NCBI GenBank assembly: GCA_029255685.2
Contig: CM055314.2
Location: forward strand, 9,256,399 to 9,320,398
Direction of reading: 5' to 3'
DNA: 64,000 bases
Source of the DNA: Silene conica
Lineage: Eukaryota > Streptophyta > Magnoliopsida > Caryophyllales > Caryophyllaceae
The number at the start of each line of letters is the position of its first letter. Positions within the stretch are counted from its first letter, which is position 1. Below are positions 45,370-57,286 of this stretch, one piece after another. The notes beneath the pieces were generated by a model. That model was given only the letters and a program-made list of their open reading frames with translations, was not told the DNA's origin and made no database searches. A program made the translations under genes and the position numbers.

Positions 45370-46896
45370 ATGCCTCCATCCCGTGCAACCCGTTCTCACC
45401 AAAAGAAGCCTTCACCTCCTTCACCAACTCCATCACCCCCACCGTCTCCAACACCCATAGCCACCGCTGCACCACCATCTGACAAAGGCAAAAGACGAAA
45501 ACTCAACCGTTCATCCCCTTCCATCTCCGATGACATGCATGAAATGGGTTTTACATCTCAGAATCCGCGCCCTCTGTTTTCCGAGTATTCGATTGAAGCT
45601 ACTAGGGAGGGTCTTGAAAGAGTTCGAATGACCAAGAACGAAGGTATGTTGATTGAACGTGTTCTTCCTTATGCTATACATGCGGGTCGTTATTACTCAC
45701 GGTCATGGGTCGAAGGTTCGAAATCTTTAGGTTTCTTTAAAGATTTCTTAAAATATCAGGGATGGGAGTACATTAGTAGCTTTTCGGGGTTGATTTTTCC
45801 TATTGAGATGGTTCAGTTTCTTGCTTCGGTTAAAAAGATTGACAATGGCATTGTGGGTGTTGTGAATGGAAAGGACGTGGTCATAACAAAATCGGATATT
45901 TGTGATATCTTTAAACTTGATCATGAAGGGTTAAATCTTGACCCAAAGTTGGAGTGGAATGTAGTCTCTAAAGAACAAAAAATGGTGATTAAGAAGTACT
46001 TTGATGCGGATGCCACCGAGGTAACACCCCTGCTTACTGTTTCCTTTAACCCCAAGTTGAAGTTCTTCTTGAATTTTTTGTGGAACACTGTGTTGCCTCG
46101 TCGGGGTGGTCGGGATAAGATTGCTAGTGTCGAAGCCGTGGTATTATATAGTTGGTTGGAGGGACAGAAAGTCGACTTAGCTTCCTTATTATGTCACAAA
46201 ATCTGTCAAGTTTCGAATGTGGTTGTTAAGGAAAAGTTTTGCTCAACCGTCGACATTCCATATGGAATGTGGATATCCGAATTATTGCTTAAAAAGGGTG
46301 TGGTTAATGATAATAGTTTTGGAATTAAGCCAAAGGATGTTATGAATGATCGTTTGTTGAAACTAATGGGAATCTGTTTTGATGGGATTGATCTCGCGTT
46401 TGGTAAGAACGAACCAACTCCAAATCCCTCACCATCTTTTGCGGGTCTTGAAGCCAAGATGGATCAAATCCTTGGTTTGTGCGAAATTAAGAAGGAAAAA
46501 GAGGAGGGAGGGGGTAGCAGAGGTAAGAGGAGTCGTGGATTTGAGGACGAGGTCAAAGAATGGATGGAAAAGGTCGACAAGCATTTGGTAAAAATTGGGT
46601 CTGAAGTGTCGGTTGTTTGCTCTGAATTACTGGCGATGAGTGATCGGTTGTCCTTTCTTACGACTCAAGGCGGAGCTATGGTCCGTGATCATGGATTATT
46701 AAGAACGGATGCATCTCAAGCACTCGAAGCGGTTAAGGCATTATCGTTGAAAATTCTTAACTTCGAGTTGGCTCTCAATGCTCAAGGGAGGAATGTGTCT
46801 AGTTGTTTGGATCGGTTGGAAACACTAGAATTCCGTACCCGACCCGACTACGTAAACCCTTATGCAAAAACTCCGGGTTCAAGCTCTCGTTCTTGA
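45370..46896 (+). CDS. Sirevirus third ORF, env-position protein of unknown function
   Basis: An intact 508-codon frame from the ATG at 45370. The N-terminus (1-60) is a proline/serine/threonine-rich run with a basic KGKRRKLNR patch that could be a nuclear localisation signal. Residues ~75-330 form a globular part resembling the 'putative plant transposon protein' family found near LTR elements; this is from memory. Residues ~355-480 are helical and probably coiled coil (LEAKMDQILGLCEIKKEKEE, VSVVCSELLAMSDRLSFL). No signal peptide or transmembrane stretch is obvious. Sireviruses are known to carry an env-like ORF here; nothing in this sequence proves a membrane role. Confidence 0.75.
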   Translation: MPPSRATRSHQKKPSPPSPTPSPPPSPTPIATAAPPSDKGKRRKLNRSSPSISDDMHEMGFTSQNPRPLFSEYSIEATREGLERVRMTKNEGMLIERVLPYAIHAGRYYSRSWVEGSKSLGFFKDFLKYQGWEYISSFSGLIFPIEMVQFLASVKKIDNGIVGVVNGKDVVITKSDICDIFKLDHEGLNLDPKLEWNVVSKEQKMVIKKYFDADATEVTPLLTVSFNPKLKFFLNFLWNTVLPRRGGRDKIASVEAVVLYSWLEGQKVDLASLLCHKICQVSNVVVKEKFCSTVDIPYGMWISELLLKKGVVNDNSFGIKPKDVMNDRLLKLMGICFDGIDLAFGKNEPTPNPSPSFAGLEAKMDQILGLCEIKKEKEEGGGSRGKRSRGFEDEVKEWMEKVDKHLVKIGSEVSVVCSELLAMSDRLSFLTTQGGAMVRDHGLLRTDASQALEAVKALSLKILNFELALNAQGRNVSSCLDRLETLEFRTRPDYVNPYAKTPGSSSRS

Positions 46897-47592
46897 TGCT
46901 CCTTTCTCGTCTCTGTTCGTATTGGATTAAGGCTGTGTTGTTGTTGTCTTTTGCTCTAAGTCCGGTGGACTTTTAAACAATATTAGCTTTTATGGCCCAA
47001 CTTATTACCTAGCCCACTAGGAATCCGAGGCTATGTTTCGTTTTGCCTCCTCGGATTTCCTAATCTCACCCAACCTTTCTGATTGTTTTGATGCGGCCCA
47101 ATTGCCTTTCTTATTCCTTGGCCCATCTAGATTTGTTATCTTTTGCAGGAACTTATCCCTAAGCCGGCCCAATTTTCGTTAAACCCTATTATCTTTTCAT
47201 TCGGCCCATTGGCTTAATATTTCGGATTGGTTGTGTATATTTTTTTAACATTCCGTATGTGGTTATGTGATATTTTCTATGTTCATATTATTTCGACTCG
47301 TTTATATGCTTGCTTATGCTTCGTAGTGTATTATTCTAGTCGTTTCATGTCTTTGTTCTCATCTTTTCGATGATGTCAAGAGGGGGAAAAATGCGACTTA
47401 GATTAGAATTTGCCTAAGCTTGCTCCTTGTCGTAATTCATTGTCTCTTAGGGTCCTTAAAGGATATGGGATAGATAGAAGATAGAAACCCTAAGTGACTC
47501 TTTACTATGAATGACCCTTATTATATTGAGGGGGAACATACACTTAGACACGAAATCTAAGAGAGACTTGCCATCATCAAAAAGGGGGAATT
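46897..47592 (+). other. Element D 3' region with repeated polypurine tracts
   Basis: Tracts: AGAGGGGGAAAA (about 47379-47390), GAGGGGGAA (47528-47536) and AAAAAGGGGGAATT (47579-47592), the last abutting the LTR. Multiple tracts are typical of Sireviruses. Bases 47391-47592 recur at 42891-43092. Confidence 0.85.
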
Positions 47593-49067
47593 TGTTGAAC
47601 CATATATTCAAATATATATATAGTATATATGTTTATGTTTTGATAATGACAAGTCTAGCTATTTATATATTATATACTCGTATGTATAATCGTGTGCTAA
47701 GTGTACAGATTATTAGTAACAAGATCTAATCTATCAAGTATAAAAGATTCAAGCATATTAGTCAATGAATTGACTAAGTCGAAGATCGATAGAAGATCTC
47801 AAGCGCGCATAATAAACTAAAGTTATATTCATCAACTATAACTTTAGTACAAGATTGATTCTAGTTATAGCCCGTAGCTATAACTCTATATCATGAAGAA
47901 ATGATCAAGATTTATGTGTGTTTTAGTTGAAACAATTGTTTCCTAATTTGTGTCGTGTAGTATTAGTGGTTCAATGGTATTCTATTTTAAATATGGAATT
48001 GTTAATAGGATTATATAAAATATCTTTTGGTTAAATAAGAAATAAATAAATATCTTATGAGATAATTATTTATTACTAAAATAAACTAAAGATTTTTGTA
48101 TGATTTTAATTGTCAAAAATATATAATCTAAATATAGTTTGTTTCGATTTTGGAAATCGTGTGACATGCCACATTACCAAATCGTGTAGGACTTACTTAA
48201 ATAAATATTATGTATTTATTTAATGTCCTAAATAAACTAAGATTATATTATGGTAATATATTTTATTATCTTTGACATGGTTTAGGAAGTTGATTTAATA
48301 AGGATACTAATTGTTTATTATATAAAGATCTTTCCTAAATATGAATTAGGAAATTAATTCCTTATATAATACATATAGTATATTATTAAATCTTTCCTAA
48401 ATATATTAAGATTAGATTTAAGGTAGTATTACTAAAAGACTAGTATTCTAGTCTAAGTAATATTCCTAAATCATCTAGGGTTTGAAATAACTAGATACAT
48501 ATTCTATATAAATAGACTACCTATGACACATTAATTCATACGAAATACACAACACACATACACGCAAATCAAGAGAAAACCGCCGATCATATTCTTCAAT
48601 ATTCGAGCTTATCATTGTCAAATCCGATTCAAGATTCAAGTGCTCAAGCATTGATCTTATTCATTCAAGATTGTGACACCAAGAAAAAACATTGAAGACT
48701 TTATCTTATTCACGTAAGATAGATTGAGTATTTAGCGGTACTCGTTGTAAGACAAATATTTAACGGTATTTGTCGTAGCTAGATATTTAACGGTATCTAG
48801 ATTGAGTTGTGACTAACATCAAAGTCGCACGAGTAGGGTTGATAAAATTGTAATCCAGAGTTGGTACTAATTTTATTAATCGAGAATAGTGGACGTAGGT
48901 CTCAGAGTGTGAGACTGAACCACTTCAAAAATATCGTGTCTCTACTTTATTATTGCTCTACTCAACGATCATCGTACAACTGCATACACATCGAAGAAGA
49001 TTTCGAAAAGAAGGCATACTCAATTCAACCCCCCCTTCTTGAGTATATCATATCAATAGACTCTTCA
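47593..49067 (+). repeat. Element D 3' LTR
   Basis: Same length as the 5' LTR (1,475 bp); two differences seen (near 48274 and 48489). GTATG follows. Confidence 0.95.
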
Positions 49068-49072
49068 GTATG

Positions 49073-50085
49073 CATTCGGGTTTGTGGTTTGTTGACACAT
49101 GTGGTAGAGGTACCCCTTTCTCATTATTCCCATTATCCTCACATAGCCAAATTGAATTCTTTTACCCATTTGCTACATTCTAAAAATTACCTACCCTAGC
49201 CGAGCTAGTAAAGTAGTGATGGGACTGTTTTTGCCATCCTTTGGTTTATGCGTCAATGATAGATTTTGACTTTGGGAGAATGATAAAAAAAAAAGGAGGA
49301 AAAAAGACACGAAAAAAAAAAAAATTTATGATCAGAAAAGAAAAAAAAAATGATGAAAAAACGAAACAGCCTGTTTTCAAGGTTGGTCGGTCGACCAGGA
49401 CCATTGGATAGGTTAGTTTTTCTGAAAAAAAAAAGAGAGAAAAAGAAGAAAAAAAAAAAAAAAAGGAAAGGAGAGAAAAGTTGGAAGAATTGTGATTTTT
49501 GCTCCAAAACTTTGAGCATTGGCATGTATGAAAAAAGAAAAAGAAAGCAATAAGAAGTGATCTTATAGTATGGATAGACGGATGTTAGCTCGGTTTAACC
49601 CCTCTTCCCATAACTTATTTTTAAACCCCTTCTTACCTTTAGCCTCACAATCCCAAATATTCCTCGGCATGTGTCATGGTTATTTAGTGTGGGAATGCAT
49701 ATGTACGGTTGTAGAGATTCTATTCATGTTAGATTGCAGGCATGTTCTTACGGGTCGTAGATAGGTGAGAGTCCTTACTTTTATTTATCTTCTTATCTTT
49801 CACATATACTTTTGACCCTTTGCTTTCATGAGTGTCTCGAGCGTGCCGCGAGAGTCCAATTAGAATGAGTCTTGCAAGGTTGAAATTTTAGCATGCTTTT
49901 CCAACATGACTAACTCGTTTTGTTCTTGACATTATGTTTGATTATAGTTGAAGGATGCATTAAATTGGTTAAGCATAGTGTTGTGTTTGGTTGTGAAAAG
50001 TATGAAATCCGTTCCATTAGAAGTTTTATTTTCTTTTGAGTCTTAGTGCTTGCTTGAGGACAAGCAAGGTTTGGTTTGGGGAGTT
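49073..50085 (+). other. Element C 3' untranslated interval, second part, with hairpin and polypurine tract
   Basis: Resumes element C after D. A-rich runs (49286-49470). A single inverted module half (49385-49396). Hairpin CTTGCTTG-AGGA-CAAGCAAG at 50049-50068, then GTTTGGTTTGGGGAGTT up to the LTR. Confidence 0.8.
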
Positions 50086-51421
50086 TGATACGTGCCTATT
50101 TTATGCATTTTATTTACTCTTTTGGCACGTATTTTCTTACACTTTCGTGACTTTTAGTTGCTTTTTTCTCCCGAAACGGTTTACTTTGGCATTTCTGTGT
50201 TTTATATGTAGGAATACGCGGAAGTGAGCAAAACCAAGCCTTATTTGCCTTTTGGAAGCTGTTTTGAGTACTAATATGGAGCAAGGATCCGGATGGTGCA
50301 TTCAAGTATTGTTATCGGGCCAGATCAAAGCTGAAAATAACGAGAAGCGGTCGACCGACCTGCAATAGTGGTCGACCGACCGATGTCCAGTTCGCAAAGA
50401 GGCCCAGTTCACAGAAGCCCAAATTCGCATGAAATAAACCCGCATTGGCAGAATCGGTCGACCGACCGATAATATAGGTCGACCGACCACCAGCTGTTTC
50501 GGGACTTCTGTTTTTACTTTCTATTTTTCCTAATCTTGTAATAATTCTTATTTAAGGAGACCTAGACTCTTCAATTAGGTTAAGCAATTTTATGAAGCAA
50601 TTTTATGAAGCAAGTAATTCCATTAGAAAGAACCTCTTTGTTTATTCAAGCACTCTATGTTTGAAGAACTCCATTGTTAGATTTTGGTACCAAGCTTTCA
50701 TCTTTGTTCTTAGATTTTCCATTCAAGTTGTAAGTTTGCTATAATTACCCTTTCCTTTTTATTCAATCTTGTTATTCATCTTGTTGTTATTTCTTATTTC
50801 ATGTTTACTCTTTTATTGTCATCTTTAATTATGTTCATCTCTTTAATTTTCTTAGTAATTGTTAGTTCCATAATTAAAAGTATGCATAGCTAATTCTTGT
50901 GATTGGGAATTAGGGGAACCATGATAAAGACTTGACTTTGATAAGTTTGATGATTAAATTACCAATCCCCCATTGTTGTTGGTGAACTAATCCTTAGGAT
51001 TGAAAGATTACTAGGATTAGTTTAACAACAACTTTGGGATCGCCCTTGAACGAAAGTTTAGTGCTTTTGTAGGAACCCTAAGACCGTAAGGATTGGGTAG
51101 AATATTGACCTAAAGGTTTATTCTTTGTTCCTTGGGATTGTGTTGTTTGATTATTTTACCTTTCATTGACTTGTTTTGACCATGGGGAACCGAAGTTCCT
51201 AATCTCCTTTTTATCTTATTTTAATTTTCTTGTTAGTTTACTACCTTAGTTAGTTTAAATCTCAAATCAAAACCCTTTTTTTTGGTTACCTGCAATAGAC
51301 TTAAAATTTACAAACATAATTAACCTTGTCTCCTTGTGGTTCGACCCTTGACTTATCCTATCTAAGTTTAAGCTGAGGTTTTATAAATCTTATCTTTGGC
51401 ACCCCTCAACGACGGGTGTCA
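50086..51421 (+). repeat. Element C 3' LTR
   Basis: 1,336 bp, nearly identical to 26578-27916, with the same two 33-bp modules (50349-50381 and 50456-50488). Confidence 0.95.
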
Positions 51422-51426
51422 CTTAC

Positions 51427-52755
51427 CCTTCCAGCCTTCCGGTCTAGGTCAGGAATTAACTAATTGTACGGTCTCATGCGTGCACTCACTAAACCAAACA
51501 TGGATTATATTGTTTTACGATTACTCCCACCAAAAACGGTCCATCCCGACTACTACATATCATACGTTTGACACAACTTCCCTCATCCCAACATATAAAG
51601 GGGTTTAGCTACTCATGACGGAATTAACGATGACTAAGACAACTATAATTAAACTAGCATACGACATATTAAATAGAGAGATGAAAACAGATTATAAAGT
51701 ATATGGGAAGAAAATATGAAACCAACGAAAACAGTAGGGGATAGGCACGATTACGGTAATCATAAGACGGATACAAAAGTATGAAAACAAGCATACAAAA
51801 CAAGATGAATAAGGAATACTAAACAGGGATGTAATATGACTAAACTAAAACTAATAACAGGGATTAATAAGGAGAAAAGAACAGAATCAGAAAGTATGAA
51901 ACAAGGGCAGAAAACGGACGAACGGTGACGAACGCAAACATACAAAAAACAGAGTACGAACGCGAAATATGACGGAAATCAGAGAACGAAAACAGTATAC
52001 AAATACTAATGATAAGAACAGAACAAAAGAGATGAGAAAGGACGAATTACAGTAAAGAAAAGGCAAGAATGAGAGATAGAAGCCTTAGAACGAAAGAGAC
52101 GAAGAACTCAAAATTATTGTGAAATGTGACGGCTGCAAAGTTTCTGGAAAATAAGGAACTAGAACAAAAGACTGCAGAGCTAATGATAGGGTAAGAATTC
52201 TTAACCTAATGATCTCAAAACGAGCTCTTAAATAGAGAAAATAAAAAATGAAGTAATAACTACTGTGAACACGAAGGGTCAGAAAAGCTCTCGATCGAGA
52301 GATATTTCCTCTCGATCGAGCACAATAGTCTTCAAAAACTGGTCGATCGAAGACAAGCAGTTGCTCGATCGACTCCTCTTCTTTGACTCCTCTCGATCGA
52401 CCAACTCAGATATCGACCGAGTACTTTTCTCTTCGGGAACCTCTCGACCGAGCACAAGACAGCTCGATCGAGGAATCTTCTTCTCGATTTGGTCTTCGAC
52501 ATGCCTAAAGGTTGTTTAACACCTCACGCTTCTCGATTAAAGCACAACCAGCCATGATTCTTCCATCGTCTACTGAAATGCACTGCTTTGAGGTAGAAAC
52601 AGCTCGATTTCCGCTACTACTTGGTTAATATCTGCAAAACAGCAATACAAACACAAAGTAGCATATACGGGGCATAAAGTGATATAAAATCACCAAATAT
52701 CATGAAAATGTGTGCTAAAACAAGACTAAAAAGTCTATACAAAATGCACACATCA
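51427..52755 (-). repeat. Element B 5' LTR, second piece
   Basis: Continues 26149-26577 after element C; ends (sense start) at 52755. Its last 208 bp are missing from the B 3' LTR. CTCGATCGAG palindromes at 52289-52480. Confidence 0.92.
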
Positions 52756-53564
52756 CTTATTTTATATGATTTTTGCTGTAGTTTTTTAGTTTATTTTTTA
52801 CACACTGTACTCTATTGAGTTTGAATTCGTATGCTGGTATTATTGTTGTCTGCTTAATTGGGTTTCTTTTTTTATGTCTATTATTAGGATTCGCGAAATG
52901 TGTTGTTGCAACCTGTGTAATTTAGTGTAACATTTTGTGTCACTCCATATAACATCATGCGTAACTCTATTGATCAATATGTTGAACTGTTTACGTGTAA
53001 CTCTATAACATAATATGTGTAACTCTATAGGACCAATTGTAACTCTATAGGAGTATTGTGTGTAACTCTATTGGTGTAACTCCAATTCACAACCTATATA
53101 ACTCTATCGATTAACCTGTGTAACTCTATAGAACAAATTGTGGGACTTTATTGAACAACCTATGTAACTCTACTGATTAACATGTGTAACTCCATTGAAT
53201 AGTATGTGTAACTCTATAGAACAAATTGTGTAACTCTATAGAACAAATTGTGTAACTCTATTGAACAACTTGTGTAACTCTACTGAATAACATGTGTAAC
53301 TCCATTGAATAGTATGGGTAACTCTATAGAACAAACTGTGTAACTCTATAGAACAAATTGTGTAACTCTATTGAACAACCTGTGTAACTCTACTGAATCC
53401 ATGGCATTACATAACCTGTGTCATTTCATAGCTCCTGTGTAACTACATTGTATAACACGTGTAACTTCATTGCATAACATGTAAACTCCAAATGTGGCTT
53501 ATTTGTATTGTGCATTTGTTAACTGTTCGTCATCGTATTAATCCCTTTCTTCATGATGATGTAG
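52756..53564. repeat. 22-bp minisatellite with 110-bp higher-order unit
   Basis: After 150 bp of AT-rich sequence, units of the form GTGTAACTCTATAGAACAAATT repeat from about 52915 to 53480. A block of five units (110 bp) is itself duplicated at about 53167-53276 and 53277-53386. No coding sense is apparent. Confidence 0.85.
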
Positions 53565-53635
53565 ATGTCTGTTGAGATGTCCCAAGATGACTACATCCCG
53601 ACGGCTAAAGTGGGTGTGAAATGTCGGGTGAGGAT
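53565..53635 (+). pseudogene. Start of a transposon-associated ORF, cut by element E
   Basis: ATG at 53565 opens a frame (MSVEMSQDDYIPTAKVGVKCRV) that runs into the E LTR. Removing E and one AGGAT lets the frame pass directly to 61964. It may be an internal exon rather than the true start. Confidence 0.6.
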
Positions 53636-54902
53636 TGTTGGGAAATGTGTCCTCAACAATAGTGCCGATCACGTAATTAAATCCCATAACAAGAATGCGC
53701 AAGGGATGATACGAAATTATATTAGTCAACTGACCAACATTAATCGGTAATGATTGGCTAGCTAGACTTTGACATTACTGTCGTATGACGGTGGTGGTCA
53801 GTTGATCCCTTTAGGTCACACCTTTAGGACAATTCCCTTAAATGATAAAATGATCAAATGTATATTGATACGATTTGATCATATTCCTTAAACCCGTATA
53901 TCGGGAAATCAGAGGTTAAATCTTATTGTAAGATTTATGTTTAAAATTGAAACGTGTCAATTATTAAACATTGAACGATATTTTATTATATCGTGATTAG
54001 AATGAATCGGGTTATAATTATTACAAAAGTTGTAAATCGTATTGACGATAAATTATAAATGACCATTTTATATGTTGGTAATTTCGAATTACATGTCGAA
54101 ATAATAAATATGATTTATTTAATTACAAATGATATTTATATGATAAATATGCATTTTAATTAATGAAAACAATTGTTATTTTAAATGTGACACTTTAGAT
54201 GTCACACTTATACAATTGATTATAAGACAATTATAAAATGGACTATATGTTATGAGAGGGTGCCGGTTTAGTGGAGGTTAGTTAAGGGCATGATTAGTGT
54301 TTATTAGTGCATAAACATAATCATTAAAGTTACCTTGAGAACACTAACCTATGGCCACCCTAAGAGCCTTGAAAAGTGAAGATGTTCCCCATTGTGGCTC
54401 CCTAAGGCCGGCTTCCCCTTCCCCACGCCCATGCTTAAGTTAATTGTTTTCTTAAGATAATGCATGCTCAATATATAAGATATATCACATCCTCATTCTA
54501 CTCCTTCTTAGCCGAAAATTACTAAGTAAAGGAGAGAATTTTCTAACCTCAAAATTAATATTATAAGATAATATACATATATACTAGTGGTAGTATTGAA
54601 ATAATATTCTAATTAAGAGATTAGGATTTATCTTAAGGAAAAACCGGTTTTGTACTAGCTTGTTCAAGATCTCGGTTGTGTTAAGGGGTTGTCTTGGTGC
54701 ATCACAAAGGAGGTATTCTCGTTGAATACTCGGAGGATCATCCTTGCTTTCATTCGGACCGTGTGTAAGGGTTCGAGAACTCTCTTATTTCCGCATTTTT
54801 AAGCATGCATAAGATCATATAAATAAGTTAATTAAAATGTTAATTAAAATATTGTTTAGTATGACTAAAATATTTAGTTTATGAGTAACTAAAACCCAAC
54901 AA
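53636..54902 (+). repeat. Element E 5' LTR
   Basis: TGTTGGGAAATG...AAACCCAACA. TATATAAG at 54472-54479 is a candidate TATA box. Confidence 0.93.
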
Positions 54903-54904
54903 TT

Positions 54905-54916
54905 GGTATCAGAGCA
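54905..54916 (+). other. Primer binding site, initiator tRNA-Met (element E)
   Basis: TGGTATCAGAGC two bases after the LTR. Confidence 0.92.
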
Positions 54917-57286
54917 ACTAGGTTGTTTGCATGCTTTCCGTTTACGTTTTTACGGAGTTATTAAGATAACAAAATAAAATTTGGTATTTCGTTTGATATA
55001 TGATATGACCGAAATTATTTGAGCATGAATACCTACTGTTTTCTAAAATGTATTAGAATGTTTGGAATATATTTTGCATGAATATTGGTTATTGGTATAT
55101 TAAATCTCGGTTTTATTAAGTTTTAATGGTTAAAAATTGTTTATTTTGGGAAAAATAATTAAAATCATCTTTTGGCCGAGATTTTTAAGTATGTTATCAC
55201 ATGTATATCCTATGTTATGAATATGAATTTTCGTAAATTATGGACTTATAAAACATGTGATATGATTTTTAAACGTTAAAATGCAATAAGATGAATAAAA
55301 ATGGGTTTGTATAGTTATATTACGAATTTGACTATAAAAAATTATGAGTATGTCACATGCAATATTTAAAATATATGTTGATTTTTCCAGAAATTTATCT
55401 CAAATATTGCAATATTAATGATTTTTAATGTAAAAATCGGGTAATTAGTGACATTATTTCGACTTTAATAGTTTAAGTTGGAATTTGGCCATAAATATTT
55501 AACACGATGTCATATATATTATTTCCAGCATGTATAAAAATTTCGAGATTTTTATCTTATTTTATGCTTGAGAAATAATTTTAAAGGTTAAAATTGTTCG
55601 ATATATGACGAAAATCGTTAAAATTTGCAATAGTTGTTAAAATGGCCGGAAAATTTAACCCATAATAGTCATATATGATATGTTCATCACTAAATTATTC
55701 TTGGGAGCCAAAAGTTTCTGTTTTGATTTAATTTTAAATTATTTCGGCTATAGGGCAGTGTGCCATTTAATTTTCTGTCCATTTTATGTTCTTAAAATGT
55801 TTTGGAAAGTGAAAATATTATTAGCATTTTATATGCATTTATGGATATAATTATTGAATTTTCCGACTTAAAATGCTTGTTTTACGTCTTATTTTCGAAA
55901 TAAATGTTAAAACCGTATAAACACTAATATTTTTAAAGTTCTGAAATTTTAAAAACATTCTGGAATTTTCAAATTTTGAATTTTGATTTTTTCGAAATTT
56001 TTATGACTCTTTTGGATTTTTATAATATTTTTCCCGTAAAACCGAGTAATACCGAACAATATTAAAATATGTTAAGTTAAGTCATGTTCAAAGTTTGAGT
56101 AAGACTAAATTTTGAAACCTATATTGGTTGGGATGATTAACTTAAGAATGAATACCGATTCATATTATGCATAGTGTTGTAAAACATTAAAACACGCAAT
56201 TCCATAAACCGAGGTATACGATAACTATTTATTTAAATAGGACGATTTGGCTTAGGATTTGCATGATAGTTCATATATTCATAAGCATTGCATATTTTAA
56301 TTATGAATGTCATGATTTTATTTACGTAATTTTGGGAATTATGTAATTTACGTAGTATGGCCTTAGTTTTAAATCGGTATTTCCCGTAATGTAAGGGGTT
56401 ACCGATTCGGTTGTAATTTTGTGATCTCGTATCACCCAATTGTAATTTATTTCTATTTTATAATGTATAAAGTAGACTAGAAAAGTTGTATTTTTTGTAA
56501 AATCCGGAGTTCCTTGAAGATGGTGCCATTCGGAAAGAAGTTCCGACAAGACGGTGTTTACCTCGAAGTGCGTGCCTCGTGAAGTTCAAGGGACCAAAGG
56601 AGTTGGTTTCCGAATTTGTACTTTTATTATTTCTTTTCTAGGAAACTCCATACTAGGGTTTATTTTATGCTTTTATTTTTTATTTTTATATGTTTGCATG
56701 CATAGCCAAATCGTCATATATCGTCTCATGCATTTTCGATTTAGTCGACCTAGTCATTTATTTTATCGATAATTCACCGACTTAGTTCACTTAAACGGAG
56801 ATAGATAATAATTTGACTAGATCTCTTACATATAAATATTGAGACTTAGCCTTACCAAAAAGTACGGACCCATGAATCCCTTCTTCACAAGAACGTAGGC
56901 TCGGCTATACCGGGGTACTAAAATTGTCACGTTGGGTAAGTGGGGTAATAAAGATTACACCTTGAAATTTGGTTGATCTCAACGAAAGTATTATTCCTAA
57001 CCGTAGTTGCAATAAGTTCGGGCTAAAGACGATTTTTAGAAAATTGTCGACCGAGAGTTCTAAGGTAGAACCGATTAAGAGGTTAATCCACCAAATTATA
57101 CCAATTAGGGATGAATCGGCTATACCGTGCCCGAATTAGTATGGGTTTGGGTCTCGGGATTGTTTACTTAATTGGGTAAGAAATCATTAAGTAAATAAAT
57201 TAACTTGTTAAAATTATTTACGAGTTTTTGAAAATGACGTTGTTTTAATTCCTTCATTTTATTGTAGTTTATTTTCAACATCATTA
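54917..57286 (+). other. Element E long untranslated leader
   Basis: About 2.4 kb of AT-rich sequence without a credible ORF. Unusually long for a copia leader. Confidence 0.6.

Larger units (their letters stand above)
38090..49067 (+). mobile_element. Element D: Sirevirus-type Ty1/copia retrotransposon with rearranged pol
   Basis: Two 1,475-bp LTRs (38090-39564 and 47593-49067) with only two differences noticed, TSD GTATG (38085-38089 and 49068-49072), initiator-Met primer site, a long coiled-coil gag, pol in two pieces, an extra ORF after pol, and several AGGGGGA tracts before the 3' LTR. These are Sirevirus hallmarks. About 690 bp of its own 3' region and LTR sit in place of the middle of pol. 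Confidence 0.93.
26578..51421 (+). mobile_element. Element C: Athila-like retrotransposon, same family as A, hosting D and TRIMs
   Basis: LTRs at 26578-27916 and 50086-51421 are nearly identical (one short indel and about one substitution seen). TSD CTTAC is perfect. Gene order equals that of A. The element lies in the 5' LTR of B and is itself interrupted at 35579-37023 (TRIMs) and 38090-49067 (D). Despite the young LTRs, gag-pol carries five lesions relative to A. Confidence 0.95.
17181..52755 (-). mobile_element. Element B: Athila-like retrotransposon without pol, split by element C
   Basis: It has a 3' LTR (17181-18739, shortened), an ORF-1-like pseudogene, gag-protease, a tRNA-Asp primer site and a 5' LTR in two pieces (26149-26577 and 51427-52755) separated by element C. 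The flanks GTTAT (17176-17180) and CTTAT (52756-52760) agree in 4 of 5 bases, so they probably are the original duplication. RT, RNase H and integrase are absent. LTR copies differ by several percent, making B older than its guests. Confidence 0.85.

Noticed and set aside
49253..49553. Lysine-rich and phenylalanine-rich small ORFs around 49.3-49.5 kb
   Set aside because: They are translations of poly-A/poly-T runs in the element C 3' untranslated region.
52915..53480. CRISPR-like array
   Set aside because: Units are contiguous and degenerate with no unique spacers, in a plant genome. It is a minisatellite.
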